This document shows positions 19,688 through 29,250 of a stretch of DNA of 62,796 nucleotides, in pieces (the first letter of the stretch is position 1; every line of letters starts with the position of its first letter). Where the stretch lies: NCBI RefSeq assembly GCF_025460835.1, contig NZ_JAMXAY010000031.1, positions 1,251 through 64,046 of the forward strand, in the 5' to 3' direction. Made by a program: the position numbers and the translations under genes. Origin of the DNA: Parapedobacter soli (GTDB lineage: Bacteria > Bacteroidota > Bacteroidia > Sphingobacteriales > Sphingobacteriaceae). The notes beneath the pieces are model-generated. The model was not told where the DNA came from and ran no database searches. It worked only from the letters and a program-made list of their open reading frames with translations.

Positions 19688-19738
19688 TTACAACATCTTT
19701 ACTATGGCAATACTAGCCTCTGCCGTCTACATCTTTTT

Positions 19739-19770
19739 CAAAGATACGAAAGCTTCTTATTGAAGACAAA
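19739..19770 (-). promoter_or_regulatory. Promoter of the truncated haemoglobin gene
   Basis: On the minus strand TTTG (19770-19767), exactly 20 bases, then TATCTTTG (19746-19739): a perfect match to the Bacteroidota TTTG-N19/20-TAnnTTTG promoter. Initiation is expected near 19732, leaving a leader of about 45 nt. Confidence 0.8.
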
Positions 19771-19785
19771 TTTGTCTTTAATAAG
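19756..19785. promoter_or_regulatory. 30-bp near-perfect palindrome, probable operator
   Basis: AAGACAAATTTGTCTT (19763-19778) is a perfect 16-bp palindrome, and the symmetry continues outward for 7 more positions per side with a single mismatched pair (19762/19779), ending at CTTATT and AATAAG. It covers the -33 TTTG of the globin promoter, the expected place for a repressor. An AAGA...TCTT dyad near a globin suggests an Rrf2/NsrR-like NO-responsive regulator; the regulator's identity is inference. Confidence 0.7.
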
Positions 19786-19813
19786 GGTGGTTCCAGTTTT
19801 TCGCAAAAACCTT

Positions 19814-19821
19814 TACCTTTG
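19814..19821 (+). promoter_or_regulatory. -7 element upstream of hflX
   Basis: TACCTTTG exactly fits TAnnTTTG. The candidate -33 (TTCC at 19791-19794, 19 bases upstream) is poor. The leader to the hflX ATG would be about 80 nt. Confidence 0.5.
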
Positions 19822-19908
19822 CATTTTGTTAATTACTGAGAAGCCATGTAATAGTCCACCACACTACTGTGTTGATTTTTTATTTTTTCACTTTTATTTT
19901 TTGACTAC

Positions 19909-21114
19909 ATGGCAAAACCAGAAATTTTTGACACCGCTATACAACCCGAAACCGCCGTATTGGTAGGCATTATCCTGCCGCAGGATAGTGAGGAAAAAGA
20001 GCGGGAGTACCTGGAAGAACTGGCTTTTCTTGTCGATACCGCTGGCGGTATTGTGAAGGAGGTGTTTATCCAGAAGCTGAACCATCCGGATCGGGCAACC
20101 TTTGTGGGCTCGGGCAAACTGGATGAAATCAAGGCGTATGTAGAGGCAGAGGAAATCGATATCGTGGTGTTTGACGACGAGTTATCGCCATCACAACTGC
20201 GCAACATCGAGCGGGAGCTTAAGGTGAAGATTCTCGACCGAAGCAACCTCATTCTCGATATTTTTGCGCGCCGGGCCAAGACCGCCCAGGCAAAAACACA
20301 AGTGGAACTTGCCCAGCTGCAGTATCTGCTGCCGCGGCTGACCCGTATGTGGACGCACTTGGAGCGCCAGCGGGGCGGGATTGGGATGCGGGGGCCCGGT
20401 GAGAGCCAGATCGAGAGCGACCGCCGGATGATTCTTAACAAGATTGCCTTGTTGAAAGAGCGGTTGAAAGCTATCGACAAACAGGCCGAAACACAGCGCA
20501 AAAACCGGGGACAACTGATCCGAGTGGCATTGGTAGGGTATACGAATGTGGGTAAATCGACTATTATGAACCTCATTTCGAAATCGGATGTATTTGCAGA
20601 GAATAAGCTTTTCGCCACGCTGGATACAACGGTACGCAAGGTCGTGATTGAAAACCTGCCCTTCCTGCTGTCCGATACCGTGGGTTTCATCCGTAAACTC
20701 CCGCACCACCTGGTAGAGTGTTTCAAATCAACGCTCGACGAAGTGCGGGAAGCTGATGTGCTGCTGCATGTGGTGGATATTTCCCATCCCAGCTTTGAAG
20801 ACCATATCCGTGCGGTGAATGAAACGCTCAAAGAATTGGGCGCATTGGATAAGCCGGTGATTACGGTATTCAACAAGATAGATGCCTACCGTGGTCATCA
20901 AGATGAACATGACCCGGGTACCGGGGAGGAGGGGGAAGTCCGCCCCGTAACATTGGCCGAATTCAAAAAGAGCTGGATGGCAAGGCATAATAGTCCGGCA
21001 GTGTTTATCTCTGCTACGGATAAGACCAACGTGGATGAATTCCGGAAACGTCTATATGAAACGGTGGTGGATATGCATACCAAACGATATCCGTATGATA
21101 ACTTGCTATATTAG
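19909..21114 (+). CDS. hflX: GTPase HflX
   Basis: The 401-residue ribosome-binding GTPase rescues or splits stalled ribosomes under stress. The N-terminal HflX domain shows ELSPSQLRNIERELKVKILD (91-110) and the loop RLTRMWTHLERQRGGIGMRG (143-162), then GPGESQIESDRR. The G domain has G1 GYTNVGKST (210-218), G3 DTVGFI, the switch KLPHHLVECFKSTL, and NKID. Length is typical. It is followed after 36 bp by lipB in the same direction. Confidence 0.96.
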   Translation: MAKPEIFDTAIQPETAVLVGIILPQDSEEKEREYLEELAFLVDTAGGIVKEVFIQKLNHPDRATFVGSGKLDEIKAYVEAEEIDIVVFDDELSPSQLRNIERELKVKILDRSNLILDIFARRAKTAQAKTQVELAQLQYLLPRLTRMWTHLERQRGGIGMRGPGESQIESDRRMILNKIALLKERLKAIDKQAETQRKNRGQLIRVALVGYTNVGKSTIMNLISKSDVFAENKLFATLDTTVRKVVIENLPFLLSDTVGFIRKLPHHLVECFKSTLDEVREADVLLHVVDISHPSFEDHIRAVNETLKELGALDKPVITVFNKIDAYRGHQDEHDPGTGEEGEVRPVTLAEFKKSWMARHNSPAVFISATDKTNVDEFRKRLYETVVDMHTKRYPYDNLLY

Positions 21115-21150
21115 GGATAAGGATTAAAGAGGTGTGCGAGGGCCAATTGT

Positions 21151-21849
21151 ATGAATAAAAACGTAATTTTCGAAGACTGGGGTTTGGTTGACTACCAAGA
21201 GGCCTGGGACAGGCAGGAAGCGCTGTTTGCCGGGGTGTTGGCGCAGAAGACCAGGAACAGACTCGAAGGCGCCTCGTTGCCTACCACCAACTACCTTGTT
21301 TTTACCGAGCATCCGCATGTTTATACATTGGGCAAAAGTGGTAAACCCGAGAATTTATTATTGGATGAACGTGGCCTGCAGGAGCGGCAGGCCACGTTTT
21401 ATAAAATAAACCGGGGCGGTGACATCACCTACCACGGGCCGGGACAGATTGTGGGGTACCCGATATTGGACCTCGACAACTTCTTTACCGACATACACCT
21501 TTATCTTCGTACGTTGGAAGAGGCGGTAATCCGCACGTTAGCCGACTACGGTATCGGGGCGGAACGATACCCGGGCTATACGGGTGTATGGCTCGATGCC
21601 GATAACGATCGGGCGCGGAAGATATGCGCGTTGGGGGTACGGGCCAGCCGGTGGGTGACTATGCATGGCTTTGCATTCAATATAAATGCAGACTTGGATT
21701 ACTTCGGCAATATCGTGCCCTGCGGTATAGACGATAAAGCTGTAACTTCCATGCAACGGGAATTGGGCCAGCCGCAGGATATCGAGGCCGTGAAAACGAA
21801 GTTAAAAGGCCACATTGCCGAATTGTTCGGGATGGTGCTTATCGGTTAA
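21151..21849 (+). CDS. lipB: Octanoyltransferase LipB
   Basis: The enzyme transfers octanoyl from acyl carrier protein to lipoyl domains, the first step of lipoate synthesis. The 232-residue protein has the signature RGGDITYHGPGQIVGYPI (88-105), catalytic Lys157 in RKICALGVR and catalytic Cys191 in IVPCGI. Length is normal. It is probably co-transcribed with hflX. Its last 11 bp overlap the end of the convergent S41 protease gene. Confidence 0.96.
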   Translation: MNKNVIFEDWGLVDYQEAWDRQEALFAGVLAQKTRNRLEGASLPTTNYLVFTEHPHVYTLGKSGKPENLLLDERGLQERQATFYKINRGGDITYHGPGQIVGYPILDLDNFFTDIHLYLRTLEEAVIRTLADYGIGAERYPGYTGVWLDADNDRARKICALGVRASRWVTMHGFAFNINADLDYFGNIVPCGIDDKAVTSMQRELGQPQDIEAVKTKLKGHIAELFGMVLIG

Positions 21850-23335
21850 TCGGTTTTTTAAACCGATTTCCGATGTCGACCGGGACAGGACGGTTAACTC
21901 GATCTTCAAAACCTTCTACCGGCACCACTTGCAAAGATCGTGCTGTACGCGACTTTATATTCATTGATTTAGAGGTAGATAGCTGTGCGCTGGGGTCGAT
22001 TAAACTTATCGCCTTTGCCAAGAGGGGGTCGTCCATTGACCCAATCGGTGCCCACGGGATATAAGCCCGCTCGTCAATTTCATATTGAGGGTCGAGCCCA
22101 TCGGGATAATCACCAAATCCTGCTTTATTGGCCAATTTGACCACAATCGGCTGGATGCCCCATTCGATCTGGCGTGGTTTTCGTTCGTCTACGATAGTAA
22201 TCGACCCTTCATTTTTGCCCACAGTCGTTTCGCCGATATGGATTACATCGGCATCCGATAGAAATGGCCGAAGGTTGTTGATGACTAGTTCGCTGGCTGA
22301 TGCCGAATAGTTCGTTGCGATAATATATACTTTAGGTAAGTTGAGATTAAGCGCCTCAATAGCATTTACAACCTGGTCGGCCGACTCGACATCTTCGGGG
22401 TCATCTGAACCACCACCGAAGAGACTGTAATAGGTATAGGTGTCCGTACCGTAGTTGCTGTTATATTTGTACTGGATGAAAGGCTCACTCTTGTTGAAGT
22501 TCGCTTGTATCAATCCCGACATAATTGCAGCAATCCAAATGCCACCGCCACCATTGTACCGCAGGTCGAGTACAAGGTCGCTCACGCCTTCTGTTTTGAA
22601 TTTGTTGAATGCCTCTAACAACTCATTAGGCTGGTTATTCAGGAAACGGTTGTAGAAGAGGTAACCTACTTTTTTGCCGCCCGGTGTAGTAATCACCGTG
22701 TCCAGATGTATGGCTTGCTCTTGGAAACCTTCTACGGGGGTGAGCTCAATCACATCGTCACGTACAATCTGATTGTTTTCATTGATGTGGGCCATCTGGA
22801 CGGTGAACGGTTCGATACCATAATATGCAGCCAGTACACTTTGGTAATTATTTATCGTCATCGCCTGTCCGTTGATTTCGGTGATGATGTCGCCACGTTC
22901 AATGCCTGCTTGATGGGCAGGTGACCCGCTTAGCGCATAGCGAACGGAGATGATTACGTCACCATCCTGATTTATCTCTAATAATCCAATGCCCAGTCCT
23001 ACCGTTGTGGCGATACCCGAGAGCTCGTCTTCTAGGTCATCTGCGAGTTCAATCCATGAAAACCGGTCGTCTTTATTCAAGATGGTTTCGAAAAAATCTT
23101 CCGGACCAAGTTCAAAGTCGAGACTCCTATCGGAAGGGATAGACGTATTCCAATAGTAGATGTCGCGCATATTTTCGACCACCCACGTATTGATTGTTGC
23201 ATTTTCCGAGGTGGTCGGCGGTTCTTGTGAATCTCCCTTGATTTCCTTTTTACAGGAGGTGGCGAGGGAAAAAAACAGGAAGAGCATTAGTACGGCGCTT
23301 ACCTGCCGCTGCCATTTAGAGGAGATTGTGTGCAT
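21839..23335 (-). CDS. S41-family peptidase lipoprotein with PDZ domain
   Basis: I start at the ATG at 23335 (MHTISSKWQRQ) because an in-frame upstream start at 23353 would be a TTG lying upstream of the predicted transcription start. The 498-residue protein has a lipoprotein signal (LATSC, Cys28, followed by Lys-Lys-Glu). An N-terminal helical part contains WVVENMRDIYYWNT, then a PDZ domain (about 105-190), and the S41 core with LRYNGGGGIW, the catalytic Ser in NYSASASELVINN and Lys in ETTVGKNEGS. It is probably an envelope-tethered tail-specific protease; the substrate is unknown. A strong promoter lies just upstream. Confidence 0.9.
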   Translation of the reverse strand: MHTISSKWQRQVSAVLMLFLFFSLATSCKKEIKGDSQEPPTTSENATINTWVVENMRDIYYWNTSIPSDRSLDFELGPEDFFETILNKDDRFSWIELADDLEDELSGIATTVGLGIGLLEINQDGDVIISVRYALSGSPAHQAGIERGDIITEINGQAMTINNYQSVLAAYYGIEPFTVQMAHINENNQIVRDDVIELTPVEGFQEQAIHLDTVITTPGGKKVGYLFYNRFLNNQPNELLEAFNKFKTEGVSDLVLDLRYNGGGGIWIAAIMSGLIQANFNKSEPFIQYKYNSNYGTDTYTYYSLFGGGSDDPEDVESADQVVNAIEALNLNLPKVYIIATNYSASASELVINNLRPFLSDADVIHIGETTVGKNEGSITIVDERKPRQIEWGIQPIVVKLANKAGFGDYPDGLDPQYEIDERAYIPWAPIGSMDDPLLAKAISLIDPSAQLSTSKSMNIKSRTARSLQVVPVEGFEDRVNRPVPVDIGNRFKKPINR

Positions 23336-23354
23336 ACCTAATCGTAAATTCAAT

Positions 23355-23384
23355 CAAACATAGCTAAAATCTCAAAAAAAACAA
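23355..23384 (-). promoter_or_regulatory. Promoter of the S41 peptidase gene
   Basis: On the minus strand TTG (23384-23382), 19 bases, then TATGTTTG (23362-23355), an exact fit to the Bacteroidota consensus. Initiation near 23348 leaves a leader of about 13 nt and supports the ATG at 23335. Confidence 0.75.
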
Positions 23385-23411
23385 CGACCGCAGTAATTTT
23401 GTTTTGCAGGT

Positions 23412-24251
23412 TTATCCCGGAATGTAGCGATAGGTCTGTGTCACTTCGATTGTAATGCGGCTTTCTTCTACGATGCGGGCAGGCTTTCGGCCAACTTCGT
23501 ATACCTCGGTTGCCGCATAACGCCCGGCGATGACAATTTCGGTATCACCACGCTGTTGGTGGAACAACCGGTACGCCATGTCAGGATCATTATTATCACG
23601 CGAGAGGTGCGATAGAAATAAGTGCCGGAGTTTGGGCGATCGACGGGTCAAGAACAGTTCCAGAGCTTCGTCATTGGATAGGTGGCCGAAACCGCCACGG
23701 ATGCGGTTCTTAAGGAAAAACGGGTAACGGCCCTGCATCAGCATGTCTACATCGTAATTGGCCTCCAGGAAAACCGCATCGCAGCGACCGAAGAAATCCG
23801 CGACCCGCTCGCATACCCGGCCGATATCGGTAAAAACACCAACTGTTTGCCCATCGCCTTCGATAAGGAAGCTATGGGGGTCGGCTGCATCGTGGTATTT
23901 GCGGAAAGAGGTAACGACCAGGTTACCCACCTTAACTGTTTGCATATCGGTGAGCGGATGCAGCAGACGCTCGGGTATGGCCAGTTTGCACCCCCGCCGC
24001 GTACCGTTGGTGAGGAAAACGGGAAGCTGGTATTTGTTGGCTAGAACACTTAGGCCCTTAACGTGGTCGGTGTGCTCGTGCGAAACAAAAATAGCCTTGA
24101 CATGTTGTAGGGAGAGCCCTTGTTTGGCCATCCGCTTCTCTATCTGGCGGCACGATAGGCCGGCATCTACCAATACAGCTTCAGTGCCGTTGCCTACATA
24201 GTAGCAATTGCCGTTACTGCCCGAAGCGATTGAACAAACGAAAAGTGGCAT
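23412..24251 (-). CDS. Metallo-beta-lactamase-fold hydrolase (YycJ/WalJ-like)
   Basis: The 279-residue protein has the metal site VSHEHTDHVKGL with His58, His60, Asp62 and His63, preceded by CSIASGSNGNCYYVG (5-19) and VLVDAGLSC (26-34), the usual opening of YycJ/WalJ proteins. Later landmarks are VFTDIGRV, FLEANYD and LFLSHLSRDNNDP. YycJ-like enzymes are linked to cell-wall signalling and to DNA 5'-end processing in Firmicutes; the role in Bacteroidota is unproven. It lies between the S41 and serine dehydratase genes on the same strand. Confidence 0.9.
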   Translation of the reverse strand: MPLFVCSIASGSNGNCYYVGNGTEAVLVDAGLSCRQIEKRMAKQGLSLQHVKAIFVSHEHTDHVKGLSVLANKYQLPVFLTNGTRRGCKLAIPERLLHPLTDMQTVKVGNLVVTSFRKYHDAADPHSFLIEGDGQTVGVFTDIGRVCERVADFFGRCDAVFLEANYDVDMLMQGRYPFFLKNRIRGGFGHLSNDEALELFLTRRSPKLRHLFLSHLSRDNNDPDMAYRLFHQQRGDTEIVIAGRYAATEVYEVGRKPARIVEESRITIEVTQTYRYIPG

Positions 24252-24318
24252 CGCACAAAGTACGGTTAAAAAAGGGGGAAGTGCAACAAGAAATATCGGT
24301 TTGGTACAGTGGAGTGGG

Positions 24319-25749
24319 TCAGCACTCCGGTAAGCTCAACGGGATATTCACCGCCAAGCCACCATCTGCGGTTTCCTTGTATTTCACATTCATGTCCTGG
24401 GCCGTTTCCCACATGGTTTTTATTACGGCATCGAGGCTGACCTTGGCTTTATCCGGATTTGACTGGAGTGCTAGCTGTGCTGCCGTAATGGCCTTGATGG
24501 CTCCCATGGTATTGCGCTCAATGCATGGCACCTGCACAAGGCCGCCTATCGGGTCGCAGGTGAGGCCAAGATGGTGTTCCATGGCTATTTCGGCGGCCAT
24601 CAATACCTGCCTTTGCGACCCGCCGAGGCTTTCGGTGAGGGCGCCCGCAGCCATGGCCGAGGAAACGCCGATTTCGGCTTGGCACCCGCCCATCGCAGCC
24701 GAAATCGTCGCCCCCTTTTTGAATATGCTTCCTATCTCCGAAGCGGTGGCGATAAAACGGATGATCTTTTCTTCCTGAAGGCCATCATGGAACACGATAT
24801 AATATTGCAATACCGCGGGTATGACCCCGGCAGCACCGTTTGTAGGGGCGGTGACCACACGACCGAAAGATGCGTTCTCCTCATTGACAGCCAAGGCAAA
24901 GCAACTTACCCAGTCCAGTGTGTATTGAAAATGGTCTCCACCCGCGCGGATTGCCGCAACCCAGCTGTGGTAGTCGGTATAGTGGCGGTCTGCTATGAGT
25001 TTCTTGTTGAGCTTGTAGGCCCTCCGGGCTACCTGCAAGCCGCCGGGGAGCATACCCATGGTGTGGCACCCACGGTACATGCAGTCGCGCATGGTGGCAA
25101 ATATAGCACGGATACCGGCGATGGTTGCTTCTTCGGCACGCCAAGCTTGTTCGTTCTCCAATACCAGCTCCGATACTTTCAGCCCGGTGTTCATGCACCA
25201 AACCAGCAGGTCGTTGGCAGTTCGCACCGGGAACGGCAGGTCGCGGTGCCCGTGTCCCCCGCCATCGTCGCCCTCTTGCACCACAAAGCCTCCACCGATG
25301 GAGTAGTAAGTCTCACTGATGGCCCTACCATCGGAAAGCAACGCCTGGAACGTGACGGCATTCGGATGGTAGGGGAGGCTCTCTGTGTAGAGAAACAATA
25401 AGTCGTCTGCGTAATGGAAAGGGATATGATGTATGCCGCCCAAGGGCATGTGTTGCTGCTGCTTGATGCGGCTCACCCGCTGGGGTACCTCATCGATGGC
25501 GATGGTTACTGGATCAGCACCACTTAACCCTAGTAATACGGCGACATCGGTGCCGTGGCCGATGCCGGTTTTGGCCAGCGAGCCATAGAGTAGGATTTTA
25601 ACCGATTCTGTTTTATCGAGCAGCCCGCCGGTAATGAGCCGTTCGGTAAAGCGTTGGGCCGCCCGCCAAGGGCCAAGGGTATGTGAGCTGGAGGGGCCGA
25701 TACCAATCTTAAACATGTCGAAAATCGAAATCTGCTCATCGATCATCAT
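24319..25749 (-). CDS. sdaA: L-serine ammonia-lyase, iron-sulfur type, single chain
   Basis: The 476-residue enzyme deaminates serine to pyruvate. It fuses the beta domain ([20 protein letters not shown], about 16-35) and the alpha domain. Cys residues expected to hold the 4Fe-4S cluster are in MGGCQAEIG (about 353), LTCDPIGG (about 396) and VPCIERNT (about 407), and [15 protein letters not shown] marks the active site. Length matches single-chain enzymes of the E. coli type. Start: two tandem ATGs at 25749 and 25746. A perfect -7 box lies 24 bp upstream. Confidence 0.95.
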   Translation of the reverse strand: MMIDEQISIFDMFKIGIGPSSSHTLGPWRAAQRFTERLITGGLLDKTESVKILLYGSLAKTGIGHGTDVAVLLGLSGADPVTIAIDEVPQRVSRIKQQQHMPLGGIHHIPFHYADDLLFLYTESLPYHPNAVTFQALLSDGRAISETYYSIGGGFVVQEGDDGGGHGHRDLPFPVRTANDLLVWCMNTGLKVSELVLENEQAWRAEEATIAGIRAIFATMRDCMYRGCHTMGMLPGGLQVARRAYKLNKKLIADRHYTDYHSWVAAIRAGGDHFQYTLDWVSCFALAVNEENASFGRVVTAPTNGAAGVIPAVLQYYIVFHDGLQEEKIIRFIATASEIGSIFKKGATISAAMGGCQAEIGVSSAMAAGALTESLGGSQRQVLMAAEIAMEHHLGLTCDPIGGLVQVPCIERNTMGAIKAITAAQLALQSNPDKAKVSLDAVIKTMWETAQDMNVKYKETADGGLAVNIPLSLPEC

Positions 25750-25772
25750 AATTTGGATTAAAGATGCCGCAG

Positions 25773-25780
25773 CAAAGATA
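25773..25780 (-). promoter_or_regulatory. -7 element of the serine dehydratase gene
   Basis: On the minus strand TATCTTTG exactly fits TAnnTTTG; the -33 position is poor (ACTG). The leader would be about 17 nt. It is divergent to the promoter at 25828. Confidence 0.55.
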
Positions 25781-25827
25781 CCGCTTTATTTGTGCTTTGG
25801 CAGTGGAGAGGCTGAAACATTTATTTT

Positions 25828-25835
25828 TATATTTG
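25828..25835 (+). promoter_or_regulatory. -7 element of the family-10-like glycosylhydrolase gene
   Basis: TATATTTG exactly fits TAnnTTTG and sits 22 bp before the ATG at 25858. No good -33 box at standard spacing. Confidence 0.5.
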
Positions 25836-25857
25836 CCGCGGGCAATCACAATCTGAG

Positions 25858-27417
25858 ATGAGTTATATCCGCGTGCTGTTCGGTTTTTCTACGTTTTTCC
25901 TCTTGTTAATGGTGGGTGCCGTAGGGTATTGCGGGCCGGGTGTGCCTAATGATGACCTCCCCAAGCGGGAATTCCGGGGGGCGTGGATTGCTACGGTGGT
26001 CAACATCGACTGGCCTTCGGCAAACAACCTGAGTACCGCAGAGCAGAAGCAAGAGCTCATCCGGCATCTCGATAACCATCAGCGTGCCGGCATCAATGCC
26101 ATTCTCTTGCAGATACGGCCATCGGCCGACGCGTTCTATGCCAAAAGCTCCGAACCATGGAGCCGTTTCCTGACCGGGAAGCCGGGGCAGGCTCCCGTAC
26201 CGTTTTACGATCCACTGGAATTCGCGATCAACGAGGCACATAAGCGTGGAATGGAACTACATGCTTGGATAAACCCTTACCGGGCTACGTTTGACTTGGT
26301 GACCGCCAATACCACAAGCGACCACATCACGCGGGTCAAACCCAGCTGGTTTTTTACCTATGGCGGGAAGAAGCTTTTTAATCCGGGTATTCCCGAAGTA
26401 AGGCGATACATCGTAGGCGTGGTGATGAACGTGGTGCGGAATTACGATATCGATGGTATACACTTCGACGATTATTTTTATCCGTACCCTGTGGGCGGGA
26501 AGCCTATTCCAGACACTGAAACATTCAAGCAATACCCAAATGGGTTTAAGAATATCGCCGATTGGCGGCGGAACAATGTGGACCTGCTCATCCAGATGAT
26601 CTCGGATAGCGTGCACCATGAAAAAAAATACATGAAATTCGGGGTGAGCCCTTTTGGTATCTGGGACAACAAGAAGGACCACCCCGACGGTTCGGCCTCA
26701 TCCGGCCTTAGTGGCTACCGGCAGCTTTATGCCGATGCTTTGAAATGGCTGAAAGAAGGGTGGGTTGATTATATCAACCCACAGATATATTTCCCGTTTG
26801 GCCACCCGGCAGCGCCGTACGAGGTATTGGCTGATTGGTGGGCCAAGCATACCTATGGGCGCCATTTATACATTGGACACGCTGCCTACCGGGCCACAGA
26901 AAACGGTGCCGGGTGGCGCGACCGGAGCCAGATCCCCAAACAGGTGCGTTATGCAAGGAAACACGCCGGTGCACGGGGGAGTATTTACTACAGTGCCAAG
27001 CACATCACCGATAATCTTGTGGGGCTCCGCGATTCACTTCAATATGACCTTTACAGGTATAAATCGCTCCCGCCAACGATGCCCTGGCTAGACAGTATTG
27101 CGCCCGAACCGCCGTTCGGCCTTTTGGCACAGGTTGCAGAAAATGGGACTTCCGTAATCCTGCAGTGGCAGCCGGGCCTGCCATCTGCCGACGGGGAAGA
27201 GCCTTATGGTTATGTGGTGTACCGATTTAACGAAGGCGAGCCGCTGGATGTGGAGAATCCTCAGAATATCTTGTATATCACGTACGACTCCACACAGATG
27301 CAGTATACTGATAACATGACGCGGAAAAACGGGCACTACCGCTATGTGGTTACGGCGATAGACCGCCTAAAAAATGAAAGTTTGCCTTCCAATGCGAGGG
27401 AGCTGTATATTGAGTAG
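25858..27417 (+). CDS. Glycosyl hydrolase-like 10 (GHL10/DUF187) protein with C-terminal FnIII
   Basis: The 519-residue protein has a signal peptide (residues 1-24) and then the GHL10 opening REFRGAWIATVVNIDWPS (about 38-55). It continues with INAILLQIRPSADAFY, AHKRGMELHAWINPYRA, DIDGIHFDDYFYPYP (catalytic acidic residues) and DYINPQIYFPFG, all typical of the YngK-like TIM-barrel family. Residues about 420-519 form a fibronectin III-like domain (VILQWQPG... YGYVVYRFNEGE). Members are extracytoplasmic; proposed substrates include peptidoglycan-type glycans, but the activity is not settled. It ends 5 bp from the convergent GH3 gene. Confidence 0.88.
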   Translation: MSYIRVLFGFSTFFLLLMVGAVGYCGPGVPNDDLPKREFRGAWIATVVNIDWPSANNLSTAEQKQELIRHLDNHQRAGINAILLQIRPSADAFYAKSSEPWSRFLTGKPGQAPVPFYDPLEFAINEAHKRGMELHAWINPYRATFDLVTANTTSDHITRVKPSWFFTYGGKKLFNPGIPEVRRYIVGVVMNVVRNYDIDGIHFDDYFYPYPVGGKPIPDTETFKQYPNGFKNIADWRRNNVDLLIQMISDSVHHEKKYMKFGVSPFGIWDNKKDHPDGSASSGLSGYRQLYADALKWLKEGWVDYINPQIYFPFGHPAAPYEVLADWWAKHTYGRHLYIGHAAYRATENGAGWRDRSQIPKQVRYARKHAGARGSIYYSAKHITDNLVGLRDSLQYDLYRYKSLPPTMPWLDSIAPEPPFGLLAQVAENGTSVILQWQPGLPSADGEEPYGYVVYRFNEGEPLDVENPQNILYITYDSTQMQYTDNMTRKNGHYRYVVTAIDRLKNESLPSNARELYIE

Positions 27418-27422
27418 CGGTG

Positions 27423-29132
27423 TTACCTACCGTCTCCATACCTGAAAAACGCGTTGACCGTGACGGGTAGCCTTCCCGTTGGGATTAGCCTTTTCAGGAT
27501 GACCTTCGCCGCAGCACGCTGCATGATGTCTTCATTTTGATAACAAACCAGGATGGACTTAGCCCGTTCGATTCCGGGAAGCCCGGCCAGGCCATACGGA
27601 TTGGCGAAGACGCAGAAAATCGCATTATGGTACGCAAGCTCATTGATGAACAGCCGCACCGTGCCGTTATAATTGTAGGTGCTGCGGGGGCGGGCACGGT
27701 TGTCGTGGAGGGCAACGATGATCTGGCTGTAACGGCGTAGCTCCGTTGCCATCGCTGCTACATCATCGGCCGTGGCATTTGCCGATAGCACATAATGCAT
27801 GTGGTTGTCAAAACGCCACTCCAGCATATGCTGGAATTCCGACAGCTCAGATGTCCCTATACTGATAATGGCGGTGCGGCGGTTGTAGTCGATGGCCCTG
27901 ATCAGGCTGTCGCTTTGGAGCAGGGTAACCGACGCATCGGCCAACCGTTGATTAAGTGTTTCGGTCTGCCGGCGATTGAGATCATGGTATAGATTGGTGA
28001 GTTGTACGGGTTGGAGATCGTTTAATCCGAGCCAGTACTTTGCCGCCAATACTTTCTTCACGCGTGAATCGATGTCGTCTTGCGATAGCCGCCCCTGCTT
28101 GATGGCCTGTAGCACCATATCGATTGCGCGGCCACTGTTTTGGGAGAGTTCAAGCAGGTCGTTGCCAGCGATGATAGCCCGCACATCGGCTTCGCCGTTG
28201 CGGAAGTGCTTCACCACCCCGTTCATGTCCATGGCATCAGTAAACGTAAGCCCTTTGAAACCCAACCTTTCTTTGAGGATGTCGGTAACGATGTGTTTAG
28301 AAAGTGAAGAGGGGAGGTTGGGGGTATTGTCGAGGTTGGGAATATTCATGTGCGCAACCATCACGCCCGAGGCGCCCGCATTGATTAGCTCGCGGAAAGG
28401 GTACATTTCCAGCGAATCCAAATGGCCGGCCGTGAAGTTGAGCTGGGGGAGGTCGTAATGCGAGTCGACATCGGTATCGCCGTGTCCTGGAAAATGTTTC
28501 AGCGACGTCACGATGCCGCCATCCATCATGCCCCTCATATAGGCCAAGCCCTTGCTGGTCACGTTGTATTTGTTTTCACCAAACGACCGGTAATTGATAA
28601 CCGGATTGCGGGGGTTGTTATTGATGTCTACGACGGGAGCGAAGTTTACATTCATACCCAAGCGCCTGAAATCACGGGCTACCTCAAGGCCCATCTGGTA
28701 AATCAGTGCCTCGTTTTGTACGGCACCCAATGCCATCTGGTAAGGGAATGATACCGTTGAATCCGCTAGCCGCATACCCAGCCCCCATTCGCCATCGAAT
28801 GCCACGAGTAAAGGCACTTTGGCGAGTTGCTGATAGCGGTTGATGACGTGGGCGTGGCGAACCGGACCACCCTGGAAGAGTACGATACCGCCAAGTTGCT
28901 CGCGCTGTATGACACCGGCAACGGAGTCGATATAGCGTTGGCCCAGGTTGCTATGGGCACGGACCATGAAAAGCTGGGCCACCTTGTCGCGGTCTGACAA
29001 CGTGTTGAAGACGGAGTCAACCCAGCGGTGCTCGCTGTTGATAAACGGGATAAACGCATCGCGTTGTTGAGCCAACACTCCGGCACAAAACGAAATGATC
29101 CAAAAGAATACGGAAACAGTCTTTTTCAGCAT
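27423..29132 (-). CDS. Glycoside hydrolase family 3 (NagZ-like beta-N-acetylhexosaminidase)
   Basis: The 569-residue protein has a signal peptide (to about residue 21), a GH3 TIM barrel and a C-terminal alpha/beta domain. The NagZ-type His loop KHFPGHGDTDVDSHYDLP (about 212-229) and the nucleophile TDAMDMNG (about 297-304) point to N-acetylglucosaminidase activity. In many Bacteroidota this domain is fused to a beta-lactamase-like C-terminal half of another 400 residues; here the protein ends soon after the GH3 C domain. It probably acts on peptidoglycan fragments in the periplasm. A TetR gene starts 667 bp upstream on the same strand. Confidence 0.88.
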   Translation of the reverse strand: MLKKTVSVFFWIISFCAGVLAQQRDAFIPFINSEHRWVDSVFNTLSDRDKVAQLFMVRAHSNLGQRYIDSVAGVIQREQLGGIVLFQGGPVRHAHVINRYQQLAKVPLLVAFDGEWGLGMRLADSTVSFPYQMALGAVQNEALIYQMGLEVARDFRRLGMNVNFAPVVDINNNPRNPVINYRSFGENKYNVTSKGLAYMRGMMDGGIVTSLKHFPGHGDTDVDSHYDLPQLNFTAGHLDSLEMYPFRELINAGASGVMVAHMNIPNLDNTPNLPSSLSKHIVTDILKERLGFKGLTFTDAMDMNGVVKHFRNGEADVRAIIAGNDLLELSQNSGRAIDMVLQAIKQGRLSQDDIDSRVKKVLAAKYWLGLNDLQPVQLTNLYHDLNRRQTETLNQRLADASVTLLQSDSLIRAIDYNRRTAIISIGTSELSEFQHMLEWRFDNHMHYVLSANATADDVAAMATELRRYSQIIVALHDNRARPRSTYNYNGTVRLFINELAYHNAIFCVFANPYGLAGLPGIERAKSILVCYQNEDIMQRAAAKVILKRLIPTGRLPVTVNAFFRYGDGR

Positions 29133-29250
29133 AATAGCTTAGCTTACAATAACAGTACCAGTGGCACAGTATCCGAATTGCGTCCAATATTAAGCATATT
29201 TTTTGCATGTTTATGCATGTTGGCGGCTATATTTGCGTTTTCTTGCGCCA

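Noticed and set aside
19905-20876. 323-residue minus-strand frame opposite hflX
   Set aside because: Ser/Arg-rich antisense shadow; hflX has intact GTPase motifs.
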